This document shows positions 5,738 through 13,187 of a stretch of 15,090 nucleotides of DNA, piece by piece. Below the pieces are notes generated by a model that ran no database searches, had not been told where the DNA came from, and was given only the letters and a program-made list of their open reading frames with translations. This stretch comes from Actinomycetes bacterium (GTDB lineage: Bacteria > Actinomycetota > Acidimicrobiia > Acidimicrobiales > Palsa-688). How positions within the stretch are numbered: position 1 is the first letter of the stretch; every line of letters begins with the position of its first letter. The stretch lies in contig JAKAXN010000071.1 in NCBI GenBank assembly GCA_021816565.1, positions 1 to 15,090 of the forward strand, in the 5' to 3' direction. Both the position numbers and the translations under genes were made by a program.

Positions 5738-7315
5738 ATGAACGTGGCGATGCTGCTCGAGATGGTTTCCGAGGGGGCCGGGGACCGGGTCCTGCTCGGG
5801 TCGCGCTCGGGAGGTATGGCGGCGGCCGGGGTGCTGGCTGCGGCCCGGCGGGCGGCGGAGATGTTCAGCGGGTCCGGCGCCGGCCATGTGGTCCTGGTGG
5901 ATGTCAACTCCGAGGCCGTGCCGCTGGCTTTCTTCGGGGCCGCTCTGGCCGGCATCCCTTTCGTGCCGGTCAACTACCGGCTCACCGAGGAGCAGCTGCG
6001 GTCCATACTCGCCCGGGTGCCGGGCACGGCGGTGGTGGGCGACGACATGGTCGACCGGGTCACCGGGGTGGACGGCCTCGAGGTGGTGCCCCGGAGCGGG
6101 TTCCTGGACCGGATCGGCGCCAAGCCGGCCGTCACCCCGGCCGCCACCCCGCCCGCCGGCGCCCCCCCGGCCGCCACCCCGCCGTCCGCCGACCCGGCGC
6201 CGGTTCCCGCAGAGCTGCCCTGGGTCGACCCCGAGGCGGTGGCCGTCCTGCTCTTCACCAGCGGCACCACCGGCGAGCCCAAGGCCGCGGTGCTGCGCCA
6301 CCGGCACCTGGTCTCCTACATCATCGGCAGCGTCGAGTACCTGGGAGCGGCCGAGTACGAAGCGCAGTTGGTGAGCGTCCCGCCGTACCACATCGCCGGT
6401 GTGTCGTCGATCCTGTCATCGCTCTACGGGGGACGGCGGATCTTCTACCTGCCGGGGTTCGACCCCGACGAGTGGGTCCGGGCGGTGGAGTCGGAGCGGA
6501 TCACCCAGGCCATGGTCGTCCCCACCATGCTCGGTCGCATCCTCGACCGGATCACCGAGGCCGGCCCGGACCTGGGATCGCTGCGCCACCTGTCCTACGG
6601 CGGGGGGCGCATGCCGGTGGAGGTGATCGAACGGGCCATGAAGGTGCTCCCCGACGTGGCCTTCGTCAACGCCTACGGCCTGACCGAGACCAGCTCCACC
6701 GTGGCCGTGCTCACACCCGAGGACCACCGCCGGGCCGTCGCCAGCGACGACCCCGGCGAGCGGGCCCGGCTGGGATCGGTCGGCCGGCCCCTGCCGTCGG
6801 TGGAGGTCCGCGTCTGCGACCCCGCCGGCTCGGACGTCCCGCCCGGTGAGAGGGGAGAGATCTGGGTCCGCGGTGAGCAGGTCGCCGGCGAGTACCTGGG
6901 GCGGCGCGCCCTCACCGACGACGGCTGGTTCCCCACCCGTGACGCCGGCTGGGTGGACGGCGAGGGGTTCCTGTTCCTCGACGGCCGGCTGGACGACGTC
7001 ATCGTCCGGGGCGGGGAGAACCTGTCCCCGGGGGAGATCGAGGACGCCCTGGTGCAGCACCCGGCGGTGGCCGACGCCGCCGTGGTCGGCATACCCGACC
7101 CCGAGTGGGGGGAGGCGGTGGCCGCGGCGGTGGTCCTGCAGCCCGGGGAGCGGGCCAGTGCGGAGGAGCTGAGGCGCTGGGTGTCGGACCGCCTGCGTTC
7201 GACGAGGGCGCCGCAGGTCATCCAGTTCCGTTCGGAGATGCCCTACAACGAATCCGGCAAGCTGCTCCGCCGGGTCATCCGGGAGGAGCTGGCCTCCGGC
7301 GCCGACGGCGGCTGA
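5738..7315 (+). CDS. Acyl-CoA ligase / AMP-binding enzyme (FadD-like)
   Basis: An ANL-superfamily enzyme of 525 residues that activates a carboxylic acid through an acyl-adenylate to its CoA thioester. Core motifs are intact: A3 P-loop LLFTSGTTGEPK (171-182), A5 YGLTET (313-318), GEIWVRG (373-379), A7 Asp402, the A8 hinge GRLDDVIVRGGENLSPGEIE (416-435) and the A10 catalytic Lys508 in YNESGK. No membrane segment or signal peptide is seen. Unusual is a Pro/Ala/Thr-rich insert (about 129-157) directly before the P-loop, encoded partly by a 30-bp in-frame duplication. Acid substrate cannot be predicted: medium/long-chain fatty, aromatic or terpenoid acids are all possible. It is transcribed alone. 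Its last codons form the first unit of a 22-bp tandem repeat. A carboxylate symporter gene lies further right, but no operon link is seen. Confidence 0.92.
   Translation: MNVAMLLEMVSEGAGDRVLLGSRSGGMAAAGVLAAARRAAEMFSGSGAGHVVLVDVNSEAVPLAFFGAALAGIPFVPVNYRLTEEQLRSILARVPGTAVVGDDMVDRVTGVDGLEVVPRSGFLDRIGAKPAVTPAATPPAGAPPAATPPSADPAPVPAELPWVDPEAVAVLLFTSGTTGEPKAAVLRHRHLVSYIIGSVEYLGAAEYEAQLVSVPPYHIAGVSSILSSLYGGRRIFYLPGFDPDEWVRAVESERITQAMVVPTMLGRILDRITEAGPDLGSLRHLSYGGGRMPVEVIERAMKVLPDVAFVNAYGLTETSSTVAVLTPEDHRRAVASDDPGERARLGSVGRPLPSVEVRVCDPAGSDVPPGERGEIWVRGEQVAGEYLGRRALTDDGWFPTRDAGWVDGEGFLFLDGRLDDVIVRGGENLSPGEIEDALVQHPAVADAAVVGIPDPEWGEAVAAAVVLQPGERASAEELRRWVSDRLRSTRAPQVIQFRSEMPYNESGKLLRRVIREELASGADGG
6135..6183 (+). 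repeat. 30-bp in-frame internal duplication in the ligase gene
   Basis: The 19-mer CCCCGGCCGCCACCCCGCC occurs at 6135-6153 and again at 6165-6183, a 30-base period equal to 10 codons. It encodes the duplicated Pro/Ala/Thr segment (TPAATPPAGA, then PPAATPPSAD) just before the P-loop. Confidence 0.85.
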
Positions 7316-7383
7316 CCCCGGCGCCGACGGCGGCTGACCCCGGCGCCGACGGCGGCTGACCCCGGCGCCGACGGCCGCTGACC
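7296..7383. repeat. 22-bp tandem repeat, four copies
   Basis: The unit CCGGCGCCGACGGCGGCTGA plus CC repeats at 7296-7317, 7318-7339, 7340-7361 and 7362-7383. The fourth copy has one change (GGCCGCTG for GGCGGCTG). The first copy encodes the ligase C-terminus and its stop codon. The others fill the gap to the convergent acyltransferase stop at 7401. Each unit carries the palindrome GGCGCC. Confidence 0.95.
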
Positions 7384-7400
7384 CCGGCCCGCCCCGGCGG

Positions 7401-9368
7401 TCAGGGGTTTCCGGCCAGGGCGGCACCCAGCAGGCGGGCGTAGACCTGATCGCCGGTGCTGTTGGGGTGGATGCCGTCGGGGTACAGCACGTTGGGCGCG
7501 CCCGCCGCGCTGTTCCAGTGGACCAGCACCATCTGTCCGGGGTGGGCGGCCACCCCGGACTCGATGGTGGAGTTGCTGAGGGGGGCCCAGGAGCGCGCCG
7601 CGTGCACGTCGTAGACGACCACCCGGGGTACGCCGGCGACCAGCTGGACCAGCTGCTGGAAGTCCTGCGGCCGGAACGCCCCGTTGGTGCCCAGATCGAT
7701 GACCACGGAGTGGTAGTGGCTGAGAGCCCCGCTCGCCCGGTAGGCGGCCAGCCGCTGCAGGCCGGCGGTGACCTGGCGGCCGACCTGGGCGTCGATGGTG
7801 ATCTGGGGCCCGAGCATGCCGGTCAGCGCCGGGCTGGCGGCCAGCAGCACCGAGTCGCCGATGGCCAGCACCGGCTCCGCGCTGGCCGGCACGGCCGGCG
7901 CCGCCGCCGGGGGGGCGGTCGTGGGCGGCGTGGTGGGGGGAGAGGTGGAGGTGGTGGTGGGGGGCGGGGCCGTGGTGGTGGTGCTCGCCGGGCCGTGGGG
8001 GCGCAGCCAGCGACCTGATGCGGTGATGGTGCCCGACCAGGGGCTGGGAGCCGGCTCCTGGTAGGGGCCGGCCGCTGGAGCGGGTACGGAGCGGGTCAGC
8101 ACCTGGCGGGCGGCCGGGGTGGATCCCTCGGCCAGGATGGCCGGCTCGGCCGGGCCCGGAGCGGTGGCCAGGATGAGACCGACGGCGGCGAGGGGCGCGG
8201 CGGCGGCCACCGCGGTGGTGCGCTGCGACCAACTGGCCAGGCGCACCTTCAGGGCGAAGAGGGCCCGGCCGCTCCGCCACGGCTGCTCGACGAAGCGGTA
8301 GGAGGCCTCGGCCGCGGCCGCCGTGAGGGCCAGCCGGAGGACCAGCACCGCCCACCCGGGTCCCGGGACGTCCACCCCCGGCCGGGTGAGCTGGAAGATC
8401 GGCCAGTGCCACAGGTACAGCGAGTAGGAGCGCAGGCCGGCCCACCTGAGCGGCTGGCGGCTGAGGAGCGGCCCCAGGCGGCTGGCCGGGTGGGCCACCG
8501 TGGCGACCAGCACGGCGGTGGCCACGTCCACGAGGAGCATGCCGCCCCGGTAGGTGACCGGCGAGTAGAAGCCGAAGGCGATCAGGCCGACCAGCACCAC
8601 CGCCAGGGCCGCGGCCCCGGTCCGCTCGAGCAGCCGGCGGGCCGCGGGGGTGACGGTGGCGGCCATCCGCCAGGGCGGCACCGTCGCGGCCAGGGCGCAT
8701 CCGATCAGGAGCCCCTCGGCGTGGGTGACGCTGCTGAAATACACCCCGGACGGGTCCCGCCCCGGCGTGTACAGACCGGCCATCAGGGCGGCCGAGAGGG
8801 CCGCCCCGCCGGCGGCCAGCACCGCTATGCGGTTGTTGCTCAACCGACGGCGCAGGAACAGCAGGGCCAGGGGCCACAGCAGGTAGAACTGCTCCTCCAC
8901 CGACAGCGACCACAGGTGCTGGAGCAGCGGCGGGCGCCCGAAGGAGGCCACGTAGGACTGGTGCTGGAACACCAGCCTCCAGTTCATGACGTAGAACATC
9001 GACGCCGGCACGTCGACCTGCAGGCGGGCCAGGCTGTGGCGGGCCAGGCAGGCGGCCAGGAGGGTGACCGCCACCAGCAGCACCCCGAGAGCCGGCAGGA
9101 GGCGTTTGGCCCGGCGGGCCCAGAACGCCCGGAGGGAGATGCCGGAGGTGGCCGCCCACTCGGACATGAGCAGCGACGTGATGAGGTAGCCGGAGATGAC
9201 GAAGAAGATGTCCACCCCCAGGAACCCGCCGGGCAGGAGCGACGAGCTCAGGTGGAAGACGATCACGGCGACGACGGCCAGCCCCCGGAGGCCGTCCAGG
9301 CCGGGGAGCTGGCGCAGCCTCGCCGGGCGCGCCGCGCCAGCGTTGACCGGATCCGCCGCCAAGGTCAT
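7401..9368 (-). CDS. Acyltransferase-3 / SGNH-domain membrane protein (OatA-like)
   Basis: A 655-residue integral membrane O-acyltransferase fused to an extracytoplasmic SGNH hydrolase-type domain, the OatA/LPS O-acetylase layout. The AT3 part (about 20-370) shows GLDGLRGLAVVAVIVFH with R28 and H39, GGFLGVDIFFVISGYLIT, RRAKRLLPAL, WSLSVEEQFYLLWP (153-166) and YLWHWPIF (318-325), with about ten membrane segments. A Thr/Pro linker (461-487) leads to the SGNH domain: GDS with Ser506, Gly530, GTN with Asn562, and D631-G-I-H634. Expected role: moving acyl groups across the membrane onto a surface glycan or peptidoglycan; the acceptor is unknown. ATG at 9368 is used; a TTG three codons earlier (9377) is possible and neither has a clear ribosome site. 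It follows the SpoIID-domain gene by about 25 bases, so they are likely co-transcribed. Confidence 0.92.
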   Translation of the reverse strand: MTLAADPVNAGAARPARLRQLPGLDGLRGLAVVAVIVFHLSSSLLPGGFLGVDIFFVISGYLITSLLMSEWAATSGISLRAFWARRAKRLLPALGVLLVAVTLLAACLARHSLARLQVDVPASMFYVMNWRLVFQHQSYVASFGRPPLLQHLWSLSVEEQFYLLWPLALLFLRRRLSNNRIAVLAAGGAALSAALMAGLYTPGRDPSGVYFSSVTHAEGLLIGCALAATVPPWRMAATVTPAARRLLERTGAAALAVVLVGLIAFGFYSPVTYRGGMLLVDVATAVLVATVAHPASRLGPLLSRQPLRWAGLRSYSLYLWHWPIFQLTRPGVDVPGPGWAVLVLRLALTAAAAEASYRFVEQPWRSGRALFALKVRLASWSQRTTAVAAAAPLAAVGLILATAPGPAEPAILAEGSTPAARQVLTRSVPAPAAGPYQEPAPSPWSGTITASGRWLRPHGPASTTTTAPPPTTTSTSPPTTPPTTAPPAAAPAVPASAEPVLAIGDSVLLAASPALTGMLGPQITIDAQVGRQVTAGLQRLAAYRASGALSHYHSVVIDLGTNGAFRPQDFQQLVQLVAGVPRVVVYDVHAARSWAPLSNSTIESGVAAHPGQMVLVHWNSAAGAPNVLYPDGIHPNSTGDQVYARLLGAALAGNP

Positions 9369-9392
9369 CAGGCTCAACAGTAGGAAAAAGGG

Positions 9393-11015
9393 CTAGCGGT
9401 TCGCAGTCGGCCCCGGTCGGCGCCGTCCCGACCGGTAGTGGGCCCCGACCGGCCGGGCCACCAGGCGGGCACTCAACCACCGGCCCGGCTGGGCCACCCG
9501 GGCGAAGGCCGCGGTCACCGCGATCAGGGACAGCAGGGCCGCCGCCGCCCACCCGGTGGGGCGGCGGCCCGGGGCCGCGGGCGGCTGGTAGGCGGCTGCC
9601 ACGGATTCGGCCGCGACCGCTCCGCCGGCCGTCGGGGAGGCCGCCACCGGAGCGGCCGGGGGCCGGGCCGGAGCCTGGAGCGGGGCCCGGGGGTCGGGGA
9701 CGCTGCGACCGGCCGGGGTCGGAGCGGGGGCGGTTATGGGGGCCGGTGGGGCTGACGAGGCGCTCACCGCCACCGTGCCGGGCGGCCCGCCCGGCTCGGG
9801 GTACAGCTCCACCCCGGGGCCGCCCGGCTCGGCCTCCCAGCTGGCCGGCCCGGCGGTGGCGCCCTCGGGCCGGCCGTCGGGGCCTTCGATGCGCACCGGG
9901 CCCGACGCCTGCAGCGACGCCCTGGTGACCTGGTCCTCGAGGGTTACGGAGATGGCGGTGGGCATCTCCGAGCGGCCCAGCGTGGTCAGGTCCGTCCCGG
10001 GGTAGTAGGCGCCCAGGATCTGGGCCGTGCTGTAGCCCTTCTCGGCCTTGCCGAGGGCCCCGTACTGGCTCATCCCCATCCCCTGGCCGTCGCCGAAGCC
10101 GGCCAGGCGGACCTCGGCGCCGTAGGTGGACACCGAGTACCGCCACGAGGGCAGCGGCAGGTCCAGGCCGGCCGGGGCGGACATGCGGGCGTTGACCAGG
10201 CTGTGGAAGGTGTCGGGGTCGACGGTCCGGGTCGTGGTGGACCCGCCGGCCCCCCGGAGGGTCTCGGTGATGGCCGCCGGGGAGCTGACCAGGCTGGTCA
10301 GGGTCCGCCCGGCCGGCACGTCGAGCACCCGGTCGAAGGTTGCGAGCGGGGCGCTCCACGCCCACTGGTGCTCGGGAGCCAGCGCGTCCTCCGGGTCGGG
10401 CACCGAGGGCAGCCACGGGACGCCACCGGAGACCGTCCGGCCCCCGTCGGAGGACCCGTAGACGGCCTCGATGATCCGCCCCTGGTAGGTGAGGACCTGG
10501 CTGCGTGTCGCCTGCACCGCGGCCAGCCAGTCCGAGCCGTCCGGACTTTCGGACTTGGCCAGGCCCACGTACACCTGGCAGTAGTCGGAGGCGCAGATCT
10601 GGCCCCCGCCGGGGCCGGCCGGGTGCGTGAGCATCGTCCACAGGGCGTAGGTGCGGGCCGTCACAGCCTGGGCCTGCAGGGCCGCCGCCGGCCAGCTGGA
10701 GGGCATCTCCCCGATGCCGGCCACATAGTCCTCGAAGCCGACCCGGTTGACCACCGCCAGGCCCGCCCCGTCGGGGGCCACGGTCACCTGCCCGGCGTAG
10801 GGGCGCCCGTCCACCCACAGGGTGGACCCCGGGGCGGGGACCAGCGTCAGCTGGCCGGCGGCCGCGGGGGCTGCGGCGTGGGCCGGGCCGGCCATCCACC
10901 CGAGCGCGGCGCCGAGCACGGCCGCGGCGCCGGTCACCCGGGCCGCGGTCCAGCCGACCCGCTGGACAGTCCTGGCGAAACCGCCGATGAGCGTCGCTGT
11001 CATCGCCGGGGGCAC
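9393..11015 (-). CDS. SpoIID/LytB-domain cell-wall protein, secreted and membrane-anchored
   Basis: A 540-residue protein. The N-terminus has a basic region, a hydrophobic stretch (about 27-42) and a cleavage-like PAHAAAP, so export is likely. The SpoIID core spans about 65-345: VNRVGFEDYVAGIGEMPSSW with Glu103 at the place of the catalytic Glu of SpoIID, AAALQAQAVTARTYAL (110-125), CASDYCQVYVG (141-151) and GFGDGQGMGMSQYGA (306-320). SpoIID of Bacillus is a lytic transglycosylase for denuded peptidoglycan; actinobacterial relatives are mostly uncharacterised. A long Pro/Ala-rich region (about 405-485) is followed by a hydrophobic segment (488-506) and a basic tail, suggesting a C-terminal membrane anchor. 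GTG at 11015 is the longest start; ATG at 11003 is equally possible, with no clear ribosome site for either. It is the first gene of a pair with the AT3-SGNH protein. Confidence 0.88.
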   Translation of the reverse strand: MPPAMTATLIGGFARTVQRVGWTAARVTGAAAVLGAALGWMAGPAHAAAPAAAGQLTLVPAPGSTLWVDGRPYAGQVTVAPDGAGLAVVNRVGFEDYVAGIGEMPSSWPAAALQAQAVTARTYALWTMLTHPAGPGGGQICASDYCQVYVGLAKSESPDGSDWLAAVQATRSQVLTYQGRIIEAVYGSSDGGRTVSGGVPWLPSVPDPEDALAPEHQWAWSAPLATFDRVLDVPAGRTLTSLVSSPAAITETLRGAGGSTTTRTVDPDTFHSLVNARMSAPAGLDLPLPSWRYSVSTYGAEVRLAGFGDGQGMGMSQYGALGKAEKGYSTAQILGAYYPGTDLTTLGRSEMPTAISVTLEDQVTRASLQASGPVRIEGPDGRPEGATAGPASWEAEPGGPGVELYPEPGGPPGTVAVSASSAPPAPITAPAPTPAGRSVPDPRAPLQAPARPPAAPVAASPTAGGAVAAESVAAAYQPPAAPGRRPTGWAAAALLSLIAVTAAFARVAQPGRWLSARLVARPVGAHYRSGRRRPGPTANR

Positions 11016-11205
11016 ACGGTAGTCGGGCCGTCACAAACCGGACCAGTCCGGCCATGTCCGCGGATATCGGTACGGGCCCGGACGGCGGCCGCTGCCCTCC
11101 CGTGACCGAATCCGCGCCCGGTCGCCCGCGGTGATCTATCTTTCGGGACTGCGGAGCCCGTCACGGGTCCCGGCGGTACAAGTACATAACTGCTCTAGGG
11201 GGGTG
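11016..11205. promoter_or_regulatory. Divergent promoter region (envelope pair and carboxylate transporter) with dyads
   Basis: 190 bp between divergent units. Dyads seen: CCGGACCAGTCCGG at 11038-11051 (6-bp arms, 2-base spacer), CCCGTCACGGG at 11157-11167, and outer arms CGGGAC (11144-11149) with GTCCCG (11167-11172). The AT-richer stretch GTACAAGTACATAACTGC (11176-11193) is the likeliest promoter core for the rightward transporter, but no confident -35/-10 pair can be named. Any of the dyads could be an operator for the FadR-type regulator two genes downstream; that is inference. Confidence 0.4.
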
Positions 11206-11484
11206 ATGTCCGTGGGGGGACGTCAGCAGGTGGATGACAGGTACACGAGCGCGCCCCGGGGCGCCCCGGTGTCGTACGGCGTCAGCGCGGTGCTGCTCCT
11301 GGCGGCCTTCGTGGCGCTGCTGTGGGTGCCGAGCTACGCCCATCTGACACCGGCGCTCGGCGGCATACCGTTCTTCTACTGGTACTCGCTGCTGTGGCTG
11401 GTCCTCAACGCGGCGTGCCAGGCCGTGGCCTACCAGCTCCTGGTCGCCGCACCCCGGCGTCGCCGGGCGGGGGTGGCGGCATGA
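11206..11484 (+). CDS. DUF3311 small membrane protein, partner of the symporter
   Basis: A 92-residue protein with two hydrophobic segments (about 24-43 and 55-80). The characteristic IPFFYWYSLLW sequence (54-64) and basic C-terminal tail identify DUF3311, whose genes usually sit directly before a sodium:solute symporter gene, as here. Its role is not established; a small accessory subunit is the usual guess. Its stop overlaps the symporter start (ATGA), so translation is coupled. Start is uncertain: ATG at 11206 and GTG at 11212 are near AGGGGGG (11197-11203), which is better spaced for the GTG. The frame continues up to 11131 without domain support. Confidence 0.82.
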   Translation: MSVGGRQQVDDRYTSAPRGAPVSYGVSAVLLLAAFVALLWVPSYAHLTPALGGIPFFYWYSLLWLVLNAACQAVAYQLLVAAPRRRRAGVAA

Positions 11485-13121
11485 AGCTCGACGGTGTCGC
11501 TCTGGGTGTGGCCGTCTTCCTCTTCGCCGTGGTCACCGCGGTCGGCTTCGCGGCGTCGCGCTGGCGCCGGCGGGAGGCCCTCGACTCGCTGGACGAGTGG
11601 GGACTGGGCGGGAGGTCCTTCGGCGGGTTCGTGACCTGGTTCCTGCTGGGCGGTGACCTGTACACGGCCTACACGTTCATCGCCGTGCCGGGCGCCATGT
11701 ACGCCCTGGGGGCGGTGTCGGGATGGTTCGCCGTGTCCTACACCATCCTGGTGTGGCCCATCGTGTTCGTGCTGATGCCGCGGCTGTGGTCGGTGGCCCA
11801 CCGCCACGGGTTCGTGACCCCGGCCGACTTCGTGTGCGCCCGCTTCGGTTCCCGGGCCCTGGGGGTGGCCGTCGCCTTCACCGGGATCCTGTCGCTGATG
11901 CCCTACATCGCCCTGCAGCTGGTCGGGATCCAGTCCGTGCTGCAGGTGATGGGGGTCGGCCACGGGGCTTCGAGCTTCGTGAAGGACCTGCCGCTGATCA
12001 TCGCCTTCGTGATCCTGGCCGCTTACACCTACACCTCGGGGCTGCGGGCCCCGGCCCTGATCGCCTTCGCCAAGGACATCCTCATCTACGTCACCGTCCT
12101 GGTGGCCATCATCTACATCCCCATGCGCCTGGGGGGGTACGGCCACATCTTCTCGGCGGTGGAGGCCCACTCCAAGGCGGTGGCCGCGGCCGCCGCGGCC
12201 AAGCACAAGGCGTCGACGTTCGCCCTGCTGCCCGGGCCCAAGTCCTACTGGGCCTACGCCACCCTGGCACTCGGCTCGGCCATGGCGCTGTTCATGTACC
12301 CGCACTCGGTGACCGGCGTGCTGGCCTCCGATCAGAGGGAGACGGTCCGGCGCAACACGGTGGCCCTGCCGCTGTACTCGCTGCTGCTGGCCTTCGTGGC
12401 CCTCCTCGGCTACATGGCCATCGCCGCCGGGGTCAAGACCACCAACAGCCGGCTGGCCGCCCCCCTGCTGTTCCGGCAGATGTTCCCGAGCTGGTTCGCC
12501 GGGGTGGCCTACGCCGCGGTGGCCATCGGGGCGCTGGTGCCGGCGGCCATCATGTCGATCGCCGCCGCCAACCTGTTCACCCGCAACATCTACCGGGACG
12601 TCTTCCGCCCCCGGGCCACCCGCTCGGAGGAGGCGACGGTGTCGAAGCTGGTGTCGCTCGTCGTCAAGTTCGGGGCCCTGGCGTTCGTGCTCGGCATCAA
12701 CACCCAGAACGCCATCAACCTGCAGTTGCTCGGCGGCATCTGGATCCTGCAGACCTTCCCGGCCATCGCCGTGGGGCTGTTCACCAGGTGGCTGCACCGG
12801 TGGGCCCTGCTGGTCGGCTGGCTGGTCGGCATGGTCTACGGCAGCTACGAGGCCTACGGGGTGTCGTCGCCCACCGTCGCCCACTTCGCCGGGGCCACGG
12901 CCAAGATCCCGCTGGTGGGTCAGACCGGCTACATCGGCCTGACCGCGGTGGTGATCAACCTGCTGGTCGCCATCGTCCTCACCGTCGTGCTGCGGGCCTG
13001 GCCGCAGAGCCGGGGTAGCGACATCACCGCCGCTCCCGACTACACCGTCGATGTGGCGCCGGCGGCCCTGCCGGTCCTCGACCTGGCCGGGACCGAGCCC
13101 GAGCCGGCGGCCGGCAGCTGA
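11481..13121 (+). CDS. Sodium:solute symporter, MctP/MctC-like monocarboxylate transporter
   Basis: A 546-residue SSS-family permease with about 13 predicted membrane segments (first at 5-24, last at 484-506). Diagnostic stretches include GLGGRSFGGFVTWFLLGGDL (41-60), the PADFVCARFGSRALGVAVAF region (114-133) and LGSAMALFMYPHSVTGVLAS (264-283), the last typical of the MctP/MctC branch. Characterised members import short monocarboxylates (acetate, propionate, pyruvate, lactate) using a cation gradient; the substrate here is inferred. An Ala-rich loop (232-243) and a soluble C-terminal tail of about 40 residues are ordinary variation. The start overlaps the DUF3311 stop by 4 bases, with a GGGGGTGG ribosome site upstream. 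The FadR-type regulator follows by 66 bases on the same strand and probably governs this unit. Confidence 0.92.
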   Translation: MKLDGVALGVAVFLFAVVTAVGFAASRWRRREALDSLDEWGLGGRSFGGFVTWFLLGGDLYTAYTFIAVPGAMYALGAVSGWFAVSYTILVWPIVFVLMPRLWSVAHRHGFVTPADFVCARFGSRALGVAVAFTGILSLMPYIALQLVGIQSVLQVMGVGHGASSFVKDLPLIIAFVILAAYTYTSGLRAPALIAFAKDILIYVTVLVAIIYIPMRLGGYGHIFSAVEAHSKAVAAAAAAKHKASTFALLPGPKSYWAYATLALGSAMALFMYPHSVTGVLASDQRETVRRNTVALPLYSLLLAFVALLGYMAIAAGVKTTNSRLAAPLLFRQMFPSWFAGVAYAAVAIGALVPAAIMSIAAANLFTRNIYRDVFRPRATRSEEATVSKLVSLVVKFGALAFVLGINTQNAINLQLLGGIWILQTFPAIAVGLFTRWLHRWALLVGWLVGMVYGSYEAYGVSSPTVAHFAGATAKIPLVGQTGYIGLTAVVINLLVAIVLTVVLRAWPQSRGSDITAAPDYTVDVAPAALPVLDLAGTEPEPAAGS

Positions 13122-13134
13122 TGACCGGGGTGGG

Positions 13135-13165
13135 CCCGGCCGGGGGCGTCATGACCCCGGCCGGG
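13135..13165. terminator. 11-bp GC hairpin between symporter and regulator
   Basis: CCCGGCCGGGG (13135-13145) and CCCCGGCCGGG (13155-13165) form perfect arms around a 9-base loop, 13 bases after the symporter stop. There is no T-tract. It could attenuate or end the transporter transcript before the regulator gene, or be an operator; the choice is not decidable from sequence. Confidence 0.45.
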
Positions 13166-13187
13166 GCCCCCGGGCTACGCTGACCCG

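Noticed and set aside
7920..7990. G-rich plus-strand run as a possible G-quadruplex element
   Set aside because: It is explained by Thr/Pro codons of the linker between the AT3 and SGNH domains on the minus strand.
7243..11055. A 1270-codon open frame on the minus strand
   Set aside because: It overlaps two genes with intact motifs (AT3-SGNH and SpoIID) in another frame, and its translation is Arg/Gly/Pro-rich without any domain, as expected for a GC-rich shadow frame.
11142..11150. Perfect DosR half-site TTCGGGACT upstream of the transporter
   Set aside because: The second half is absent and the downstream genes are not stress genes; a single half-site of this length is plausible by chance in 15 kb read on both strands.
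11322..11480. 53-residue N-terminal extension of the symporter
   Set aside because: It would overlap most of the DUF3311 gene; the ATGA overlap at 11481 and the normal SSS N-terminus favour the shorter form.
11430..12884. Minus-strand open frame opposite the symporter
   Set aside because: His/Gln/Gly-rich translation, an antisense mirror of membrane-protein codons.
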